A stretch of DNA of 24,883 nucleotides from JAKPUX01 sp964436305. GTDB taxonomy: Bacteria > Zhuqueibacterota > Zhuqueibacteria > Residuimicrobiales > Residuimicrobiaceae. Shown piece after piece: positions 1 to 8,262 of the stretch. Below the pieces are notes generated by a model. The model searched no databases, was not told the origin of the DNA, and saw only the letters and a list, made by a program, of their open reading frames with translations. Location: assembly GCA_964436305.1 (NCBI GenBank), contig CAYTCI010000063.1, forward strand, positions 1 through 24,883. Direction: 5' to 3'. How positions within the stretch are numbered: the stretch's first letter is position 1; every line of letters starts with the position of its first letter. Position numbers and translations under genes: made by a program.

Positions 1-1
1 C

Positions 2-523
2 CGCCGCCTCGCGAATCTGGTGGAGGGTACCCAGCTGGGGCTCGAGGAAGCCGAGTGGCGTGCTTTTTGCGCCCGGCTCGAACGGGTGCTTGCGCCGGCC
101 GCAGAAGAGACCGAGGCCATCAGGATCCATATCGACGGCGCCGCCCGCGGCAATCCCGGTCCGGCAGCCTACGGTGTGATTCTGACCGACAGCGCCGGGC
201 TGACCCTGCATGAAGAGGGTAACCGGATCGGCCAGACCACCAACAATGTCGCCGAATACCGCGCCCTGATCCGCGCCCTCGAGATCGCACAAACCCTCGA
301 TGCCCGCTCCCTGCAGATTCGCAGTGACAGCGAGCTGCTGGTGCGGCAGATGAATGGCCTCTACCGTGTCAAGCACGAACAGCTGCTGCCGCTCTACCTG
401 CAGGCACGCGAACTCTGCCGTCATTTTACCGCAGTGGAGATCCTGCATGTGCCGCGCAACCAGAACCGCCGTGCCGACCACCTGGCCAATCTGGCGCTCG
501 ACACCCCGGAGTCCGGGCAATAA
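2..523 (+). CDS. RNase HI-family (RVT_3-like) protein, 5' end outside the window
   Basis: Ribonuclease H fold enzyme, expected to cut the RNA strand of RNA:DNA hybrids in the cytoplasm. The reading frame is open to the window edge, and the first in-frame start (GTG at 20) has no ribosome site in view, so the gene probably begins upstream. Numbered from that GTG, the four acidic catalytic residues of the family are all visible: D39 in IDGAARGNPGPAAYG, E79 in NNVAEYRAL, D103 in RSDSELLVRQ and D153 in RRADHLANLAL. The NNVAEYRAL form is typical of the short RVT_3/Rv2228c-like branch rather than E. coli RnhA. About 35 residues precede the RNase H domain, and more may lie upstream; some family members carry an extra N-terminal domain. 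The gene is followed after about 56 bp by carA on the same strand. The family is clear; exact substrate is not. Confidence 0.88.
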   Translation, partial: RRLANLVEGTQLGLEEAEWRAFCARLERVLAPAAEETEAIRIHIDGAARGNPGPAAYGVILTDSAGLTLHEEGNRIGQTTNNVAEYRALIRALEIAQTLDARSLQIRSDSELLVRQMNGLYRVKHEQLLPLYLQARELCRHFTAVEILHVPRNQNRRADHLANLALDTPESGQ

Positions 524-579
524 ACCTTCCATCCATGCGCCGCCTGCCCGCTGCGGCCTGGCTTTTCCCGTATTGAATC

Positions 580-1668
580 ATGACCTGGATTGTAAAGATG
601 GAACCCAAAAAACTCAAGGCAAGACTGGAACTCGAAGACGGCTCGGTCTTTCACGGCTTTTCCTTTGCCGCGCAGCGCTCGATCGCCGGCGAGGTGGTCT
701 TCAATACCAGCATGGTCGGCTATCCCGAGAGCCTCACCGACCCCTCTTATCACGGCCAGATTCTCGTCCTGACCTATCCCCTGGTCGGCAACTATGGCGT
801 GCCCGGCAGCTCGATCGTCGATGGACTCGAACAGAACTTTGAATCGGATCGCATCCATATCCAGGGGCTGATCGTCTCGGAGTACTCTTTCGATTACAGC
901 CACTGGAATGCCCGCTGCAGCCTGGGCGAATGGCTGAGCGCGAGCCAGATCCCGGCCCTCTACGGCATCGACACCCGGGCCCTGACCAAACGGCTGCGCG
1001 ACGAGGGCACCATGCTCGGCCGTATCGTCTTCTTTGCCGAGGAGCAGAACTTTTACGATCCCAACAAGACCAACCTGGTCGCCGAGGTGAGCACGAACGC
1101 CGTGCGCGAGTATGGCACGGGCGACAAGACCGTGGTCCTGGTCGACTGCGGCGCCAAATACAACATCATCCGCAGCCTCACCCGCCTCGGGCTCAGGGTG
1201 CGTGTGGTGCCCTGGAACCATGATTTCAGCGAGGAGCCCTTCGATGGCGTGATGATCTCCAACGGGCCCGGCGATCCCAAGAGCTGCGTCGAGACCGTCC
1301 AGATCATCCGCAAGGTGATGGCGATGAACCGGCCCCTCTTCGGCATCTGTATGGGCAACCAGATCCTCGCCCTGGCGGCCGGGGCCGATACCTACAAACT
1401 CAAGTTCGGCCACCGCAGCCAGAACCAGCCCTGCGTCGAGGTGGGCACCAAACGCTGCTATATCACCTCGCAGAACCACGGCTTCGCCGTCGACGGCCGC
1501 ACCCTGCCATCCGGCTGGGAACCCTGGTTCATCAATGCCAACGATGGCACCAACGAGGGGATTCGCCACACCGCCAAACCATTCATGAGCGTGCAGTTCC
1601 ATCCCGAGGCAGCGCCCGGGCCGGTCGACACGATGCTGCTGTTCGAAGATTTTAGCAGGATGCTATAA
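580..1668 (+). CDS. carA: Carbamoyl-phosphate synthase small (glutaminase) subunit
   Basis: Hydrolyses glutamine and passes ammonia to CarB for carbamoyl phosphate, the precursor of pyrimidines and arginine. The N-terminal CPSase small-chain domain is marked by GEVVFNTSMVGYPESLTDPS. The C-terminal class I glutamine amidotransferase domain has the nucleophile C257 in FGICMGNQ and the H341/E343 pair in VQFHPEAAPGPVDT, so the triad is intact. At 362 residues it is close to family length. ATG at 580 is the first start; ATG at 598 (MEPKKLKARLELEDG) would match family N-termini as well, and neither has a clear Shine-Dalgarno. The stop overlaps the carB start by 1 nt (TAATG), implying translational coupling and 1:1 supply. 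The sequence is of the Bacteroidetes type, for example SDPSY-like and VDCGAKYNIIRSL segments. Confidence 0.96.
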   Translation: MTWIVKMEPKKLKARLELEDGSVFHGFSFAAQRSIAGEVVFNTSMVGYPESLTDPSYHGQILVLTYPLVGNYGVPGSSIVDGLEQNFESDRIHIQGLIVSEYSFDYSHWNARCSLGEWLSASQIPALYGIDTRALTKRLRDEGTMLGRIVFFAEEQNFYDPNKTNLVAEVSTNAVREYGTGDKTVVLVDCGAKYNIIRSLTRLGLRVRVVPWNHDFSEEPFDGVMISNGPGDPKSCVETVQIIRKVMAMNRPLFGICMGNQILALAAGADTYKLKFGHRSQNQPCVEVGTKRCYITSQNHGFAVDGRTLPSGWEPWFINANDGTNEGIRHTAKPFMSVQFHPEAAPGPVDTMLLFEDFSRML

Positions 1669-4600
1669 TGGCTGAAAAAGTGATCATTCTGGGGAGTTCC
1701 GCCCTCAAGATCGGCGAGGCGGGTGAATTCGATTATTCCGGCAGTCAGGCGATCAAGGCCCTCAAGGAGGAGGGGATTCGCACCATCCTGGTCAATCCCA
1801 ATATCGCCACCATCCAGACCTCCGAGCATCTGGCCGACGAGGTCTATTTCCTGCCGGTGACGCCCTGGTTTGTCGAACAGGTGATCAAGAAGGAAAAACC
1901 CGACGGGATCCTGCTGGGTTTTGGCGGCCAGACCGCGCTCAACTGCGGCGTGGCGCTGGAGCGCGAGGGGGTGCTGCGCCGTTATGGCGTCGCGGTACTG
2001 GGCACCCCGGTCGAGGCGATCATGAACACCGAGGACCGCGACCTTTTCACCGCCAAGTTGCGCCAGATCGACGTCAAGACGCCGCGCAGCCAGGCGGTCA
2101 CCTCGGTCGATGAGGCGGTGCGGGTGGCGGGCGAGATCGGCTACCCGGTGATGATCCGCATTGCCTATGCCCTCGGCGGCCTCGGCTCGGGTATCTGCCG
2201 CAGCGTCGAGGAGGTGCGCGAACGGGCGCAGAAGGCCTTCTCCTACACCCGGCAAATCCTGGTCGAGGAGTACCTGCTTGGCTGGAAGGAGATCGAGTAC
2301 GAGATCGTCCGCGACCAGTACGACAACTGCCTCTCGGTCTGCAATATGGAAAACTTCGATCCGATGGGCATCCATACCGGCGAGAGCATCGTCGTCGCCC
2401 CGAGCCAGACCCTGACCAGCCGCGAGTACCACATGCTGCGCGAGATCGCCATCCGCACGGTGCGCCATCTTGGCATCATCGGCGAATGCAATATCCAGTA
2501 TGCCCTCGAGCCTGGCTCCGAGGATTACCGGGTCATCGAGATCAACGCGCGCCTGTCACGCAGCTCCGCCCTTGCCTCCAAGGCCACCGGCTACCCCCTG
2601 GCCGCAGTCGCCGCCAGGCTGGCCCTCGGCCACAGTCTCATCGATCTGCCCAATTCGGTCACCCGCGTCACCAAGGCGAGCTTCGAGCCCGCCCTCGATT
2701 ATGTCGTGGTCAAGATCCCGCGCTGGGATCTCAAAAAGTTCCGCCAGGTCTCCAAGAAACTCGGCTCGGCGATGAAATCGGTGGGCGAGATCATGGCCAT
2801 CGGCCGCAAGTTCGAGGAGGCCTTGCAAAAGGGGCTGCGCATGCTCGAGATCGGCTTCGACGGCGTGCTCCTCAACCGGCCCTTCGAGATCGGGGATCTG
2901 CGCGAGGAACTGGCGGCACCGACCGACCTGCGTATCTTCGCCATCCCCCAGGCGATGGAAGAGGGGATGAGCATCGATGAGATCCACGCCCTCACCCATA
3001 TCGACCGCTGGTTCCTCTTCAAGATCGCCAATATTGTCGCGATGAAAAAACGCCTCGCCGAGGTCGGCGAGCAGCGCTGTCCGCGCGACATCCTGCTCGA
3101 GGCCAAGCAGCTTGGTTTTTCCGATGCCCAGATCGGCCGGGCCCTCGGCCAGAGCGAAGAGGCGACCCGGACGCTGCGCAAGGCCTACGGAATGGCCCCC
3201 TGTGTCAAGCAAATCGATACCCTCGCAGCCGAATATCCGGCGCAGACCAACTACCTCTACCTGACCTATAACGGTCAGGAGGATGACGTCACCTTCAATG
3301 CCCGCAATGCCGTGATGGTGCTCGGGAGCGGCGCTTACCGCATCGGCAGTTCGGTCGAGTTCGACTGGTGCTGTGTCAATTCGGTCATGACCCTCAAGCA
3401 GCTCAACTACCAGACCATCATGGTCAACTATAATCCCGAGACGGTCAGCACCGACTATGATGTTTGCGACAAGCTCTATTTCGACGAGCTCAGTTTTGAG
3501 GCGGTCAGCGACATTTACGAGAAGGAAAAGCCGTTGGGGATCATCATCTCGATGGGTGGACAGATCCCCAATACCCTGGCGCTGCGCCTGCATCAGGCCG
3601 GCATCCGCGTGCTCGGCACCTCGGCGATGAGCATCGACAGCGCCGAGGACCGCCACAAATTCTCAAAGCTGCTCGACGAGCTCCACATCGATCAGCCCGC
3701 GTGGGCGGAGTTGACCTCCATCGAACGGGCGATCGCCTTTGCTGCTGAAGTCGGCTATCCTGTGCTGGTGCGCCCCTCGTATGTGCTCAGCGGGGCGGCG
3801 ATGAGCGTCGCCTCCACCGACGCCGAACTTGAACGCTTCCTCAACAAGGCGGCGGACATCTCCGCCGACCACCCGGTGGTCATCTCCAAGTTCATCGAGA
3901 ACGCCAAGGAGATCGAACTCGATGCGGTGGGGCAGGAGGGTGAACTGCTGGTCTATGCCATCAGCGAACATGTCGAGAATGCCGGCGTCCATTCCGGCGA
4001 CGCCACCATCGTCCTGCCGCCGCAGCGGACCTTCCTCGAGACGACGCGGCGGGTCAAAAAGATCGCGCGCGAGATCGCGGCGGCGCTCAAGATCAACGGC
4101 CCCTTTAATATCCAGTTCGTCGCCAGGGACAACGAGGTCAAGGTGATCGAATGCAACCTGCGCGCCTCGCGCAGCTTTCCCTTTGTCTCCAAGATCTTTG
4201 ACATCAATTTCATCGATGTGGCCACGCGGGTGATCATGGGGCATCACCCGCCCAAAATCGATCGCTCCGCCTTTGACCTGGAGTATGTCGGCGTCAAGGC
4301 GCCGCAATTCTCCTTCACCCGCCTCAGCGGCGCCGATCCGACCGTCGGTGTCGAGATGGCCTCCACCGGCGAAGTGGCCTGCCTGGGCGACGATTTCGAC
4401 GAGGCCTTTCTCCTCTCGCTGCTCTCGGTGGGCTATCGTCTGCCCATCCGCAATGTGCTGCTCTCGACCGGCCCGATCGAGAGCAAGGTCGAATTCCTGG
4501 GTGCCACCCGCAAACTGCAGGAGATGGGGATCCAGTTCTTCGCCACTGGCGGCACGGCGCGCTTTATGCAGGAGAACGGCATCCCGGCCATGACCCTGCA

Positions 4601-4853
4601 CTGGCCGCTCTCGGAGAAGAAACCGGGTGTCCTCGACTATATCAGCGAACGCAAGATCGATCTGGTCATCAATATCCCGAAGAATTTCCAGGAAGAGGAG
4701 TTGACCAACGATTATATGATCCGCCGCGCAGCGGTCGATTTCGCCATCCCGCTCTTCACCAACATGCAGCTGGCGCGGCGTTTCGTCGAGGCCCTCAGCC
4801 GCAAGCCGCTCAAGGAACTGCAGATCAAGAGCTGGCGCGAGTATCTGCATTAG
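1668..4853 (+). CDS. carB: Carbamoyl-phosphate synthase large (synthetase) subunit
   Basis: Makes carbamoyl phosphate from bicarbonate, ammonia and two ATP. The protein has 1061 residues (E. coli CarB has 1073) and the standard order: a carboxyphosphate ATP-grasp half (about 1-400), a helical oligomerisation region (to about 545), a carbamoyl-phosphate ATP-grasp half (about 547-925), and a C-terminal MGS-like allosteric domain. The halves open with homologous segments, EFDYSGSQAIKAL and GSGAYRIGSSVEFDW. Metal and ATP-binding stretches are present, including IEINARLSRSSALASKATGYP-type and IECNLRASRSFPFVSK. Many segments are closer to animal CAD and Bacteroidetes CarB as I remember them than to E. 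coli: VKQIDTLAAEYPAQTNYLYL, and GSGAYRIGSS where E. coli has GGGPNRIGQG. An AGGA precedes the ATG, which overlaps the carA stop. No frameshift or missing domain is seen. Confidence 0.97.
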   Translation: MAEKVIILGSSALKIGEAGEFDYSGSQAIKALKEEGIRTILVNPNIATIQTSEHLADEVYFLPVTPWFVEQVIKKEKPDGILLGFGGQTALNCGVALEREGVLRRYGVAVLGTPVEAIMNTEDRDLFTAKLRQIDVKTPRSQAVTSVDEAVRVAGEIGYPVMIRIAYALGGLGSGICRSVEEVRERAQKAFSYTRQILVEEYLLGWKEIEYEIVRDQYDNCLSVCNMENFDPMGIHTGESIVVAPSQTLTSREYHMLREIAIRTVRHLGIIGECNIQYALEPGSEDYRVIEINARLSRSSALASKATGYPLAAVAARLALGHSLIDLPNSVTRVTKASFEPALDYVVVKIPRWDLKKFRQVSKKLGSAMKSVGEIMAIGRKFEEALQKGLRMLEIGFDGVLLNRPFEIGDLREELAAPTDLRIFAIPQAMEEGMSIDEIHALTHIDRWFLFKIANIVAMKKRLAEVGEQRCPRDILLEAKQLGFSDAQIGRALGQSEEATRTLRKAYGMAPCVKQIDTLAAEYPAQTNYLYLTYNGQEDDVTFNARNAVMVLGSGAYRIGSSVEFDWCCVNSVMTLKQLNYQTIMVNYNPETVSTDYDVCDKLYFDELSFEAVSDIYEKEKPLGIIISMGGQIPNTLALRLHQAGIRVLGTSAMSIDSAEDRHKFSKLLDELHIDQPAWAELTSIERAIAFAAEVGYPVLVRPSYVLSGAAMSVASTDAELERFLNKAADISADHPVVISKFIENAKEIELDAVGQEGELLVYAISEHVENAGVHSGDATIVLPPQRTFLETTRRVKKIAREIAAALKINGPFNIQFVARDNEVKVIECNLRASRSFPFVSKIFDINFIDVATRVIMGHHPPKIDRSAFDLEYVGVKAPQFSFTRLSGADPTVGVEMASTGEVACLGDDFDEAFLLSLLSVGYRLPIRNVLLSTGPIESKVEFLGATRKLQEMGIQFFATGGTARFMQENGIPAMTLHWPLSEKKPGVLDYISERKIDLVINIPKNFQEEELTNDYMIRRAAVDFAIPLFTNMQLARRFVEALSRKPLKELQIKSWREYLH

Positions 4854-4872
4854 CTGTGCCTGCCGGCACAAG
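4853..4872 (+). terminator. Short stem-loop after carB, no T-run
   Basis: TGTGCC (4855-4860) pairs with GGCACA (4865-4870) around a TGCC loop, and the flanking GC dinucleotides can extend the stem with one bulged A. It lies directly after the carB stop. There is no U-tract, so it may be a weak or factor-assisted terminator or an mRNA 3'-end stabiliser. Confidence 0.3.
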
Positions 4873-4876
4873 CCGG

Positions 4877-4906
4877 TGAAAAATAGCTTGCGCAGAAGGA
4901 TATAAT
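4877..4906 (+). promoter_or_regulatory. Putative sigma-70-type promoter of the CsgG-like gene cluster
   Basis: A perfect TATAAT stands at 4901-4906 in a locally AT-rich stretch between carB and the next gene, 45 bp before the ATG at 4951. The -35 side is poor: the best match near 4877-4882 (TGAAAA, 18-bp spacing) keeps only three consensus positions. Transcription would begin near 4913. This supports treating 4951-9489 as a unit separate from carAB. Confidence 0.45.
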
Positions 4907-4950
4907 TGTCTAAAATTCGCAGCAAATTATCTCTTCAGGAGGAGAAGGCT

Positions 4951-5649
4951 ATGGGCGGTGTGCAGCGAATCATGACAGTCGTGCTGATCGGACTGGTCAC
5001 CAATCTCTGGGCGCTCCAGGAGGCCCCGGTCCAGCGGACGCTGGCGGTGCTCGATTTTGAGAACAACAGCCTCAAGAACAAGGCGGAGCTGGATCCGCTG
5101 TGCAAGGGGCTCTCTGACATGTTCATCACCGAGCTGAGCAAGGTCCAGGCCTTTCAGATCGTCGAACGCGCCAATTTGCAGAAGATCCTTGAGGAGATGA
5201 AACTGGGCCAATCTGGCATGATCGAGTCCTCCGCCGCACAGGAGGTTGGCAAGATGCTGGGGGCGCAAAATCTCATCCTCGGCTCCTTCATGATGATGCT
5301 CGACGGCAAGTTGCGAATCGATGCCCGCCTGGTCGAGGTCGAGAGCGGCAAGACCCTGATGGCCGAGGAGGAGACCGGCTCCCCCAACGATCTCTCGAAG
5401 ATGGTGGCCAATCTGGTCGGCAAGAACATCCGCAGCATGAACATCAGGCTCTCCGGCGCGGAGAGCCAGGCCCTGCGGGAAGCGGACAACAAGTCGTTCG
5501 ATGCGGCGCTGCTTTTCGCGCGCGGCATCGATTTTGAAGAGAAGGGCAACCTGGCCGAGGCGCGCCGCTGTTATCTGCAGGCGCTCAAGCTCAATCCCAA
5601 ATTTCGCCGCGCCCGTGCCCGCCTGCTCGCCTTGCGCAAGGGCAACTAG
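4951..5649 (+). CDS. CsgG-like periplasmic protein with C-terminal TPR
   Basis: The protein has 232 residues. I chose the ATG at 4951 because AGGAGGAG lies 6 nt upstream; the longer frame from TTG 4906 has no such site. Residues 1-21 form a signal peptide ending LWA without a lipobox cysteine, so the mature protein is probably soluble and periplasmic, unlike the lipoprotein CsgG. Residues 28-165 match the CsgG/curli-assembly fold: LAVLDFENNS at the first strand, then VERANLQKILEEMKLGQSG (about 71-89) and a GAQNLILGSF segment. Residues 183-217 look like one TPR (ARGIDFEEKGNLAEARRCYL, then ALKLNPKF). CsgG itself forms an outer-membrane secretion pore. Whether this shorter protein oligomerises is unknown. 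The next gene encodes a larger paralogue, so a shared complex is likely. Confidence 0.85.
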   Translation: MGGVQRIMTVVLIGLVTNLWALQEAPVQRTLAVLDFENNSLKNKAELDPLCKGLSDMFITELSKVQAFQIVERANLQKILEEMKLGQSGMIESSAAQEVGKMLGAQNLILGSFMMMLDGKLRIDARLVEVESGKTLMAEEETGSPNDLSKMVANLVGKNIRSMNIRLSGAESQALREADNKSFDAALLFARGIDFEEKGNLAEARRCYLQALKLNPKFRRARARLLALRKGN

Positions 5650-5685
5650 AGCAGCAGCCGCACCCCAACTATCGGAGAGGCATCT

Positions 5686-7080
5686 ATGGTTCGACACCGT
5701 TATCTCGCCGGCGGGATCCTGGTCCTGCTCTTCGCCCTGCTGCAGCAGCAGGGATGCGCCCCCTCCCGGCAAAACCTTGGGCATGAGCTGATCGAACGCG
5801 GCGAATATGCCCAGGCTGTGCGGCCCCTCAAGATGGCGATCGCCGAGAACTATACCGACATCGAGTCGATCCGCGATATGGGCATCGCCATGTATCATGC
5901 CGGCAAGCTCAAACTGGCCCGCGGCTTCCTCCGCCTGGCCCTCAGCCGCTCGCCCCGCGATCTTGCCGCTCTCTATTACCTCGGCCTGGTCTATGAAGCC
6001 GGCGGAGAGATCGCTCCGGCCCTGCAACAGTATACCCTCTACACTCAGCTCAACCCCTCCGGCCCGCTGAGCCGTGTCGTCCGCGGGCGGCTGCAGACTC
6101 TGCTCCGCCAGCAGATGGCCGACCAGATCAAGAGCCTGCTCGCCCAGGAGAGCGCCATGGAGGCGACTCCCGCCCCCGAGAACGCCATCGCGGTGCTCTA
6201 TTTCACCAACCTCTCCAATAATCCCGAATACCTCCCCCTGCAAAAGGGTCTGGCCGAGATGATCATCACCGATCTCGCCCAGGTCCGCAGCCTGCAGGTG
6301 GTCGAGCGGGCGCGCATCCAGATGCTTATGGATGAGATGGGGCTGGGCCAATCCGGCCTGGTCAAGGAGGAGACCGCGCCGCGGATGGGCAAGCTGCTCA
6401 GCGTGCGCCGGGTGGTGCAGGGCGCCTTCGCCGGGGCCGAGCAGAACAATCTGCAAATCGATGCGGCGCTGGCGACGCTCGGAGTGGCGGCCGCCGCGCC
6501 GGCGGACAAGATCGCTGGCCCCCTCGACGACTTTTACCAGCTGCAGAAAGATCTGGTCTTCAACCTGATCGACGTCATGGGACTGAAACTCTCCCGTGAT
6601 GAACGCGAGGCCATCCAGCGTATTCCCACCAAAAATCTCACCGCTTTCATGGCCTGGTGCCGGGGGCTGGACAAGGAGGACCAGGGACAATGGCAGCGGG
6701 CGGGCGAGGAGTACCACCGCGCCCTCGAGGCCGATCCCGGTTTCTCCGCCGCCCAGCGCGCCGTGGAGCGCACCGAGGCCCTGACCGCCTACACCCCGCG
6801 GCCGGTGATGGCCGCCCCTTCGCTCCTCGCCGCGGCAACGCCGCGCAAGACCGAGGAGAAATCGGGGATCCGGCGGCCGGCCCCGCGACCGGTTGAGACC
6901 CCGGCAGTGGCAGTGGAGCCGCTGCCGACCATCGACCTGCTCAATCGCGCCGCCACCCAGGTCACCCCTGGCTTTATGCCCGGTCTGGAATCGCGCAAAC
7001 CGACGACCGAAACGGGTTCGATCGGCATCGGCACCGGCTTCCCGATCAGTGTCCATATCCAGTTGCCCGTCAAACCATGA
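5686..7080 (+). CDS. TPR-CsgG-TPR putative lipoprotein, paralogue of the preceding gene
   Basis: The protein has 464 residues, with GGAGAGG 7-8 nt before the ATG. The N-terminal hydrophobic segment ends QQGC (C24), a weak lipobox, so outer-membrane anchoring is likely but not certain. Residues about 32-125 hold two to three TPR-like helical pairs (RGFLRLALSRSPRDLAALYY, PALQQYTLYTQLNPSG). Residues about 166-300 form a CsgG-like domain whose core VERARIQMLMDEMGLGQSG parallels the upstream protein's VERANLQKILEEMKLGQSG. A further TPR follows (about 315-352), and then a Pro/Ala-rich low-complexity tail. Domain order shows it is the upstream gene's CsgG-TPR unit with TPRs added in front. Its stop overlaps an ATG of the following frame (ATGA at 7077-7080), which suggests tight coupling. 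A periplasmic or OM scaffold role is inference. Confidence 0.82.
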   Translation: MVRHRYLAGGILVLLFALLQQQGCAPSRQNLGHELIERGEYAQAVRPLKMAIAENYTDIESIRDMGIAMYHAGKLKLARGFLRLALSRSPRDLAALYYLGLVYEAGGEIAPALQQYTLYTQLNPSGPLSRVVRGRLQTLLRQQMADQIKSLLAQESAMEATPAPENAIAVLYFTNLSNNPEYLPLQKGLAEMIITDLAQVRSLQVVERARIQMLMDEMGLGQSGLVKEETAPRMGKLLSVRRVVQGAFAGAEQNNLQIDAALATLGVAAAAPADKIAGPLDDFYQLQKDLVFNLIDVMGLKLSRDEREAIQRIPTKNLTAFMAWCRGLDKEDQGQWQRAGEEYHRALEADPGFSAAQRAVERTEALTAYTPRPVMAAPSLLAAATPRKTEEKSGIRRPAPRPVETPAVAVEPLPTIDLLNRAATQVTPGFMPGLESRKPTTETGSIGIGTGFPISVHIQLPVKP

Positions 7081-7112
7081 ATCGCAGCCATGCTTGCAGC
7101 AAGGAACGCCCT

Positions 7113-8240
7113 ATGATCCCGCAACGACGTGCATCCCTGCCCTGCCTTCTTCTCATCCTGCTCTGCGCCGCTTCCTCCCGGCTGGCGGCCCAGCCCGCCA
7201 TGCTGCAGCGCGCCAGAGAGGGCACGGCCACCGCCGGTGGTGTCTTTCAGCTGTGGAAGGTGGAGGAGGACCAGGCGCGGCAGATCGCCCTCCCGGTCAC
7301 CTTCCAGTACCCGGTCAGCGAGCAAATGCAGCTCTCGATGGCTATGGGTCCCGCCTTCAGCACGGTGGAAAGCTCCGGCAGTGCCAATCTGAACGGCTTC
7401 TCGGATACCCGCTTCAGCGGCAGCTACCTCTTCAGGAACGAAAAACTGCTCGCCACCTTCGGCCTCAACCTCCCGAGCGGCAAGTCCGCCCTCACCAGCG
7501 AGGAGCTGATGGTGGCCAACATCCTCGCCCTGCATGCCTTTGATTTCACCTCGCCGATCCTCGGCCAGGGACTGGACGTCAGCGCGGGGATGGTCAGCGC
7601 CTTTCCGGTCTCCGGCATGGTCGCCGGGCTGGGCGCCGGTTTCCTGCTGCGCGGCGCCTTTGAGCCCTACGAGAACGGCGGGGACCGCTACAATCCCGGC
7701 GAGGAGATCACCCTTTCGGCCTCGCTGGATTATCCCCTGGGCCACCGGCAAAAGCTGATGTTCGATGCCGGCTATACCCTCTATACCGCCGACAAGGTGG
7801 GCGGCGACAAGGTCTTTCAGGCGGGCAACCGCCTCACCCTCCAGGCCATGGCCTGGTTTCCCGGCGCAAACGCCGGACTGCTCCTGCTGCTGCGCGACCG
7901 CATCCGCGCCAAAAACAGCTTCAGCAGCGGCACGGATCTCATCCCCGAACGGCAGAACAGCAACGGCAACGAATTCGAGGCCTCCGCAACCGTCACCCTG
8001 CCGCGTGGTGACTATACAACCCTGCGTGGCGTGGTCGAGGGCAGGCTTTACAGCAACAATGCCTACGAGATCGGCGGCGCCACCATCGGCGGCTTCGGCG
8101 CCGGACTGAGCAAAACCTTCACGCCGCATGTTTCGCTGGAGCTGGATGCCCGGCTCTATTTCGGATCGCTCAAGACCGAGATCAATTCGGTCAATCTCAC
8201 CGGTCTCAAAACGACCGGCGGCCTCAAATTCCGCCTTTGA
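7113..8240 (+). CDS. Predicted outer-membrane beta-barrel protein
   Basis: The protein has 375 residues. The ATG at 7113 is preceded by AAGGAA at 6 nt and gives a normal signal peptide ending LAAQ. The ATG at 7077 in the same frame overlaps the previous stop but would add a 12-residue hydrophilic lead. The mature part shows many short amphipathic beta segments separated by turn- and loop-rich stretches, for example DTRFSGSYLFRNEKLLATFG, KLMFDAGYTLYTADKV and VSLELDARLYFGSLKT, as in 12- to 16-strand barrels. There are no globular motifs and no long hydrophobic helices. It loosely recalls transporter-type barrels (MetA-pathway or FadL-like), but I cannot name a family. It lies between two CsgG-like proteins and a surface-type lipoprotein, so it could be the membrane channel of this cluster. 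Confidence 0.75.
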   Translation: MIPQRRASLPCLLLILLCAASSRLAAQPAMLQRAREGTATAGGVFQLWKVEEDQARQIALPVTFQYPVSEQMQLSMAMGPAFSTVESSGSANLNGFSDTRFSGSYLFRNEKLLATFGLNLPSGKSALTSEELMVANILALHAFDFTSPILGQGLDVSAGMVSAFPVSGMVAGLGAGFLLRGAFEPYENGGDRYNPGEEITLSASLDYPLGHRQKLMFDAGYTLYTADKVGGDKVFQAGNRLTLQAMAWFPGANAGLLLLLRDRIRAKNSFSSGTDLIPERQNSNGNEFEASATVTLPRGDYTTLRGVVEGRLYSNNAYEIGGATIGGFGAGLSKTFTPHVSLELDARLYFGSLKTEINSVNLTGLKTTGGLKFRL

Positions 8241-8262
8241 TCCTGTCGAGGAGTGATGCCCC

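Noticed and set aside
421..1602. Long - strand open frame opposite carA
   Set aside because: Antisense shadow in high-GC coding DNA; carA on the + strand has full family motifs, and the - product has low-complexity Ala/Gly/Asp composition.
4927..7056. 709-residue - strand open frame opposite the two CsgG-like genes
   Set aside because: Composition is that of a GC-rich shadow frame, with no ribosome site or domain, while the + strand genes have signal peptides and conserved domains.
4951..7080. Classical curli (csg) system
   Set aside because: There is no csgA, csgB, csgE or csgF, and the first CsgG-like protein lacks the lipobox cysteine.
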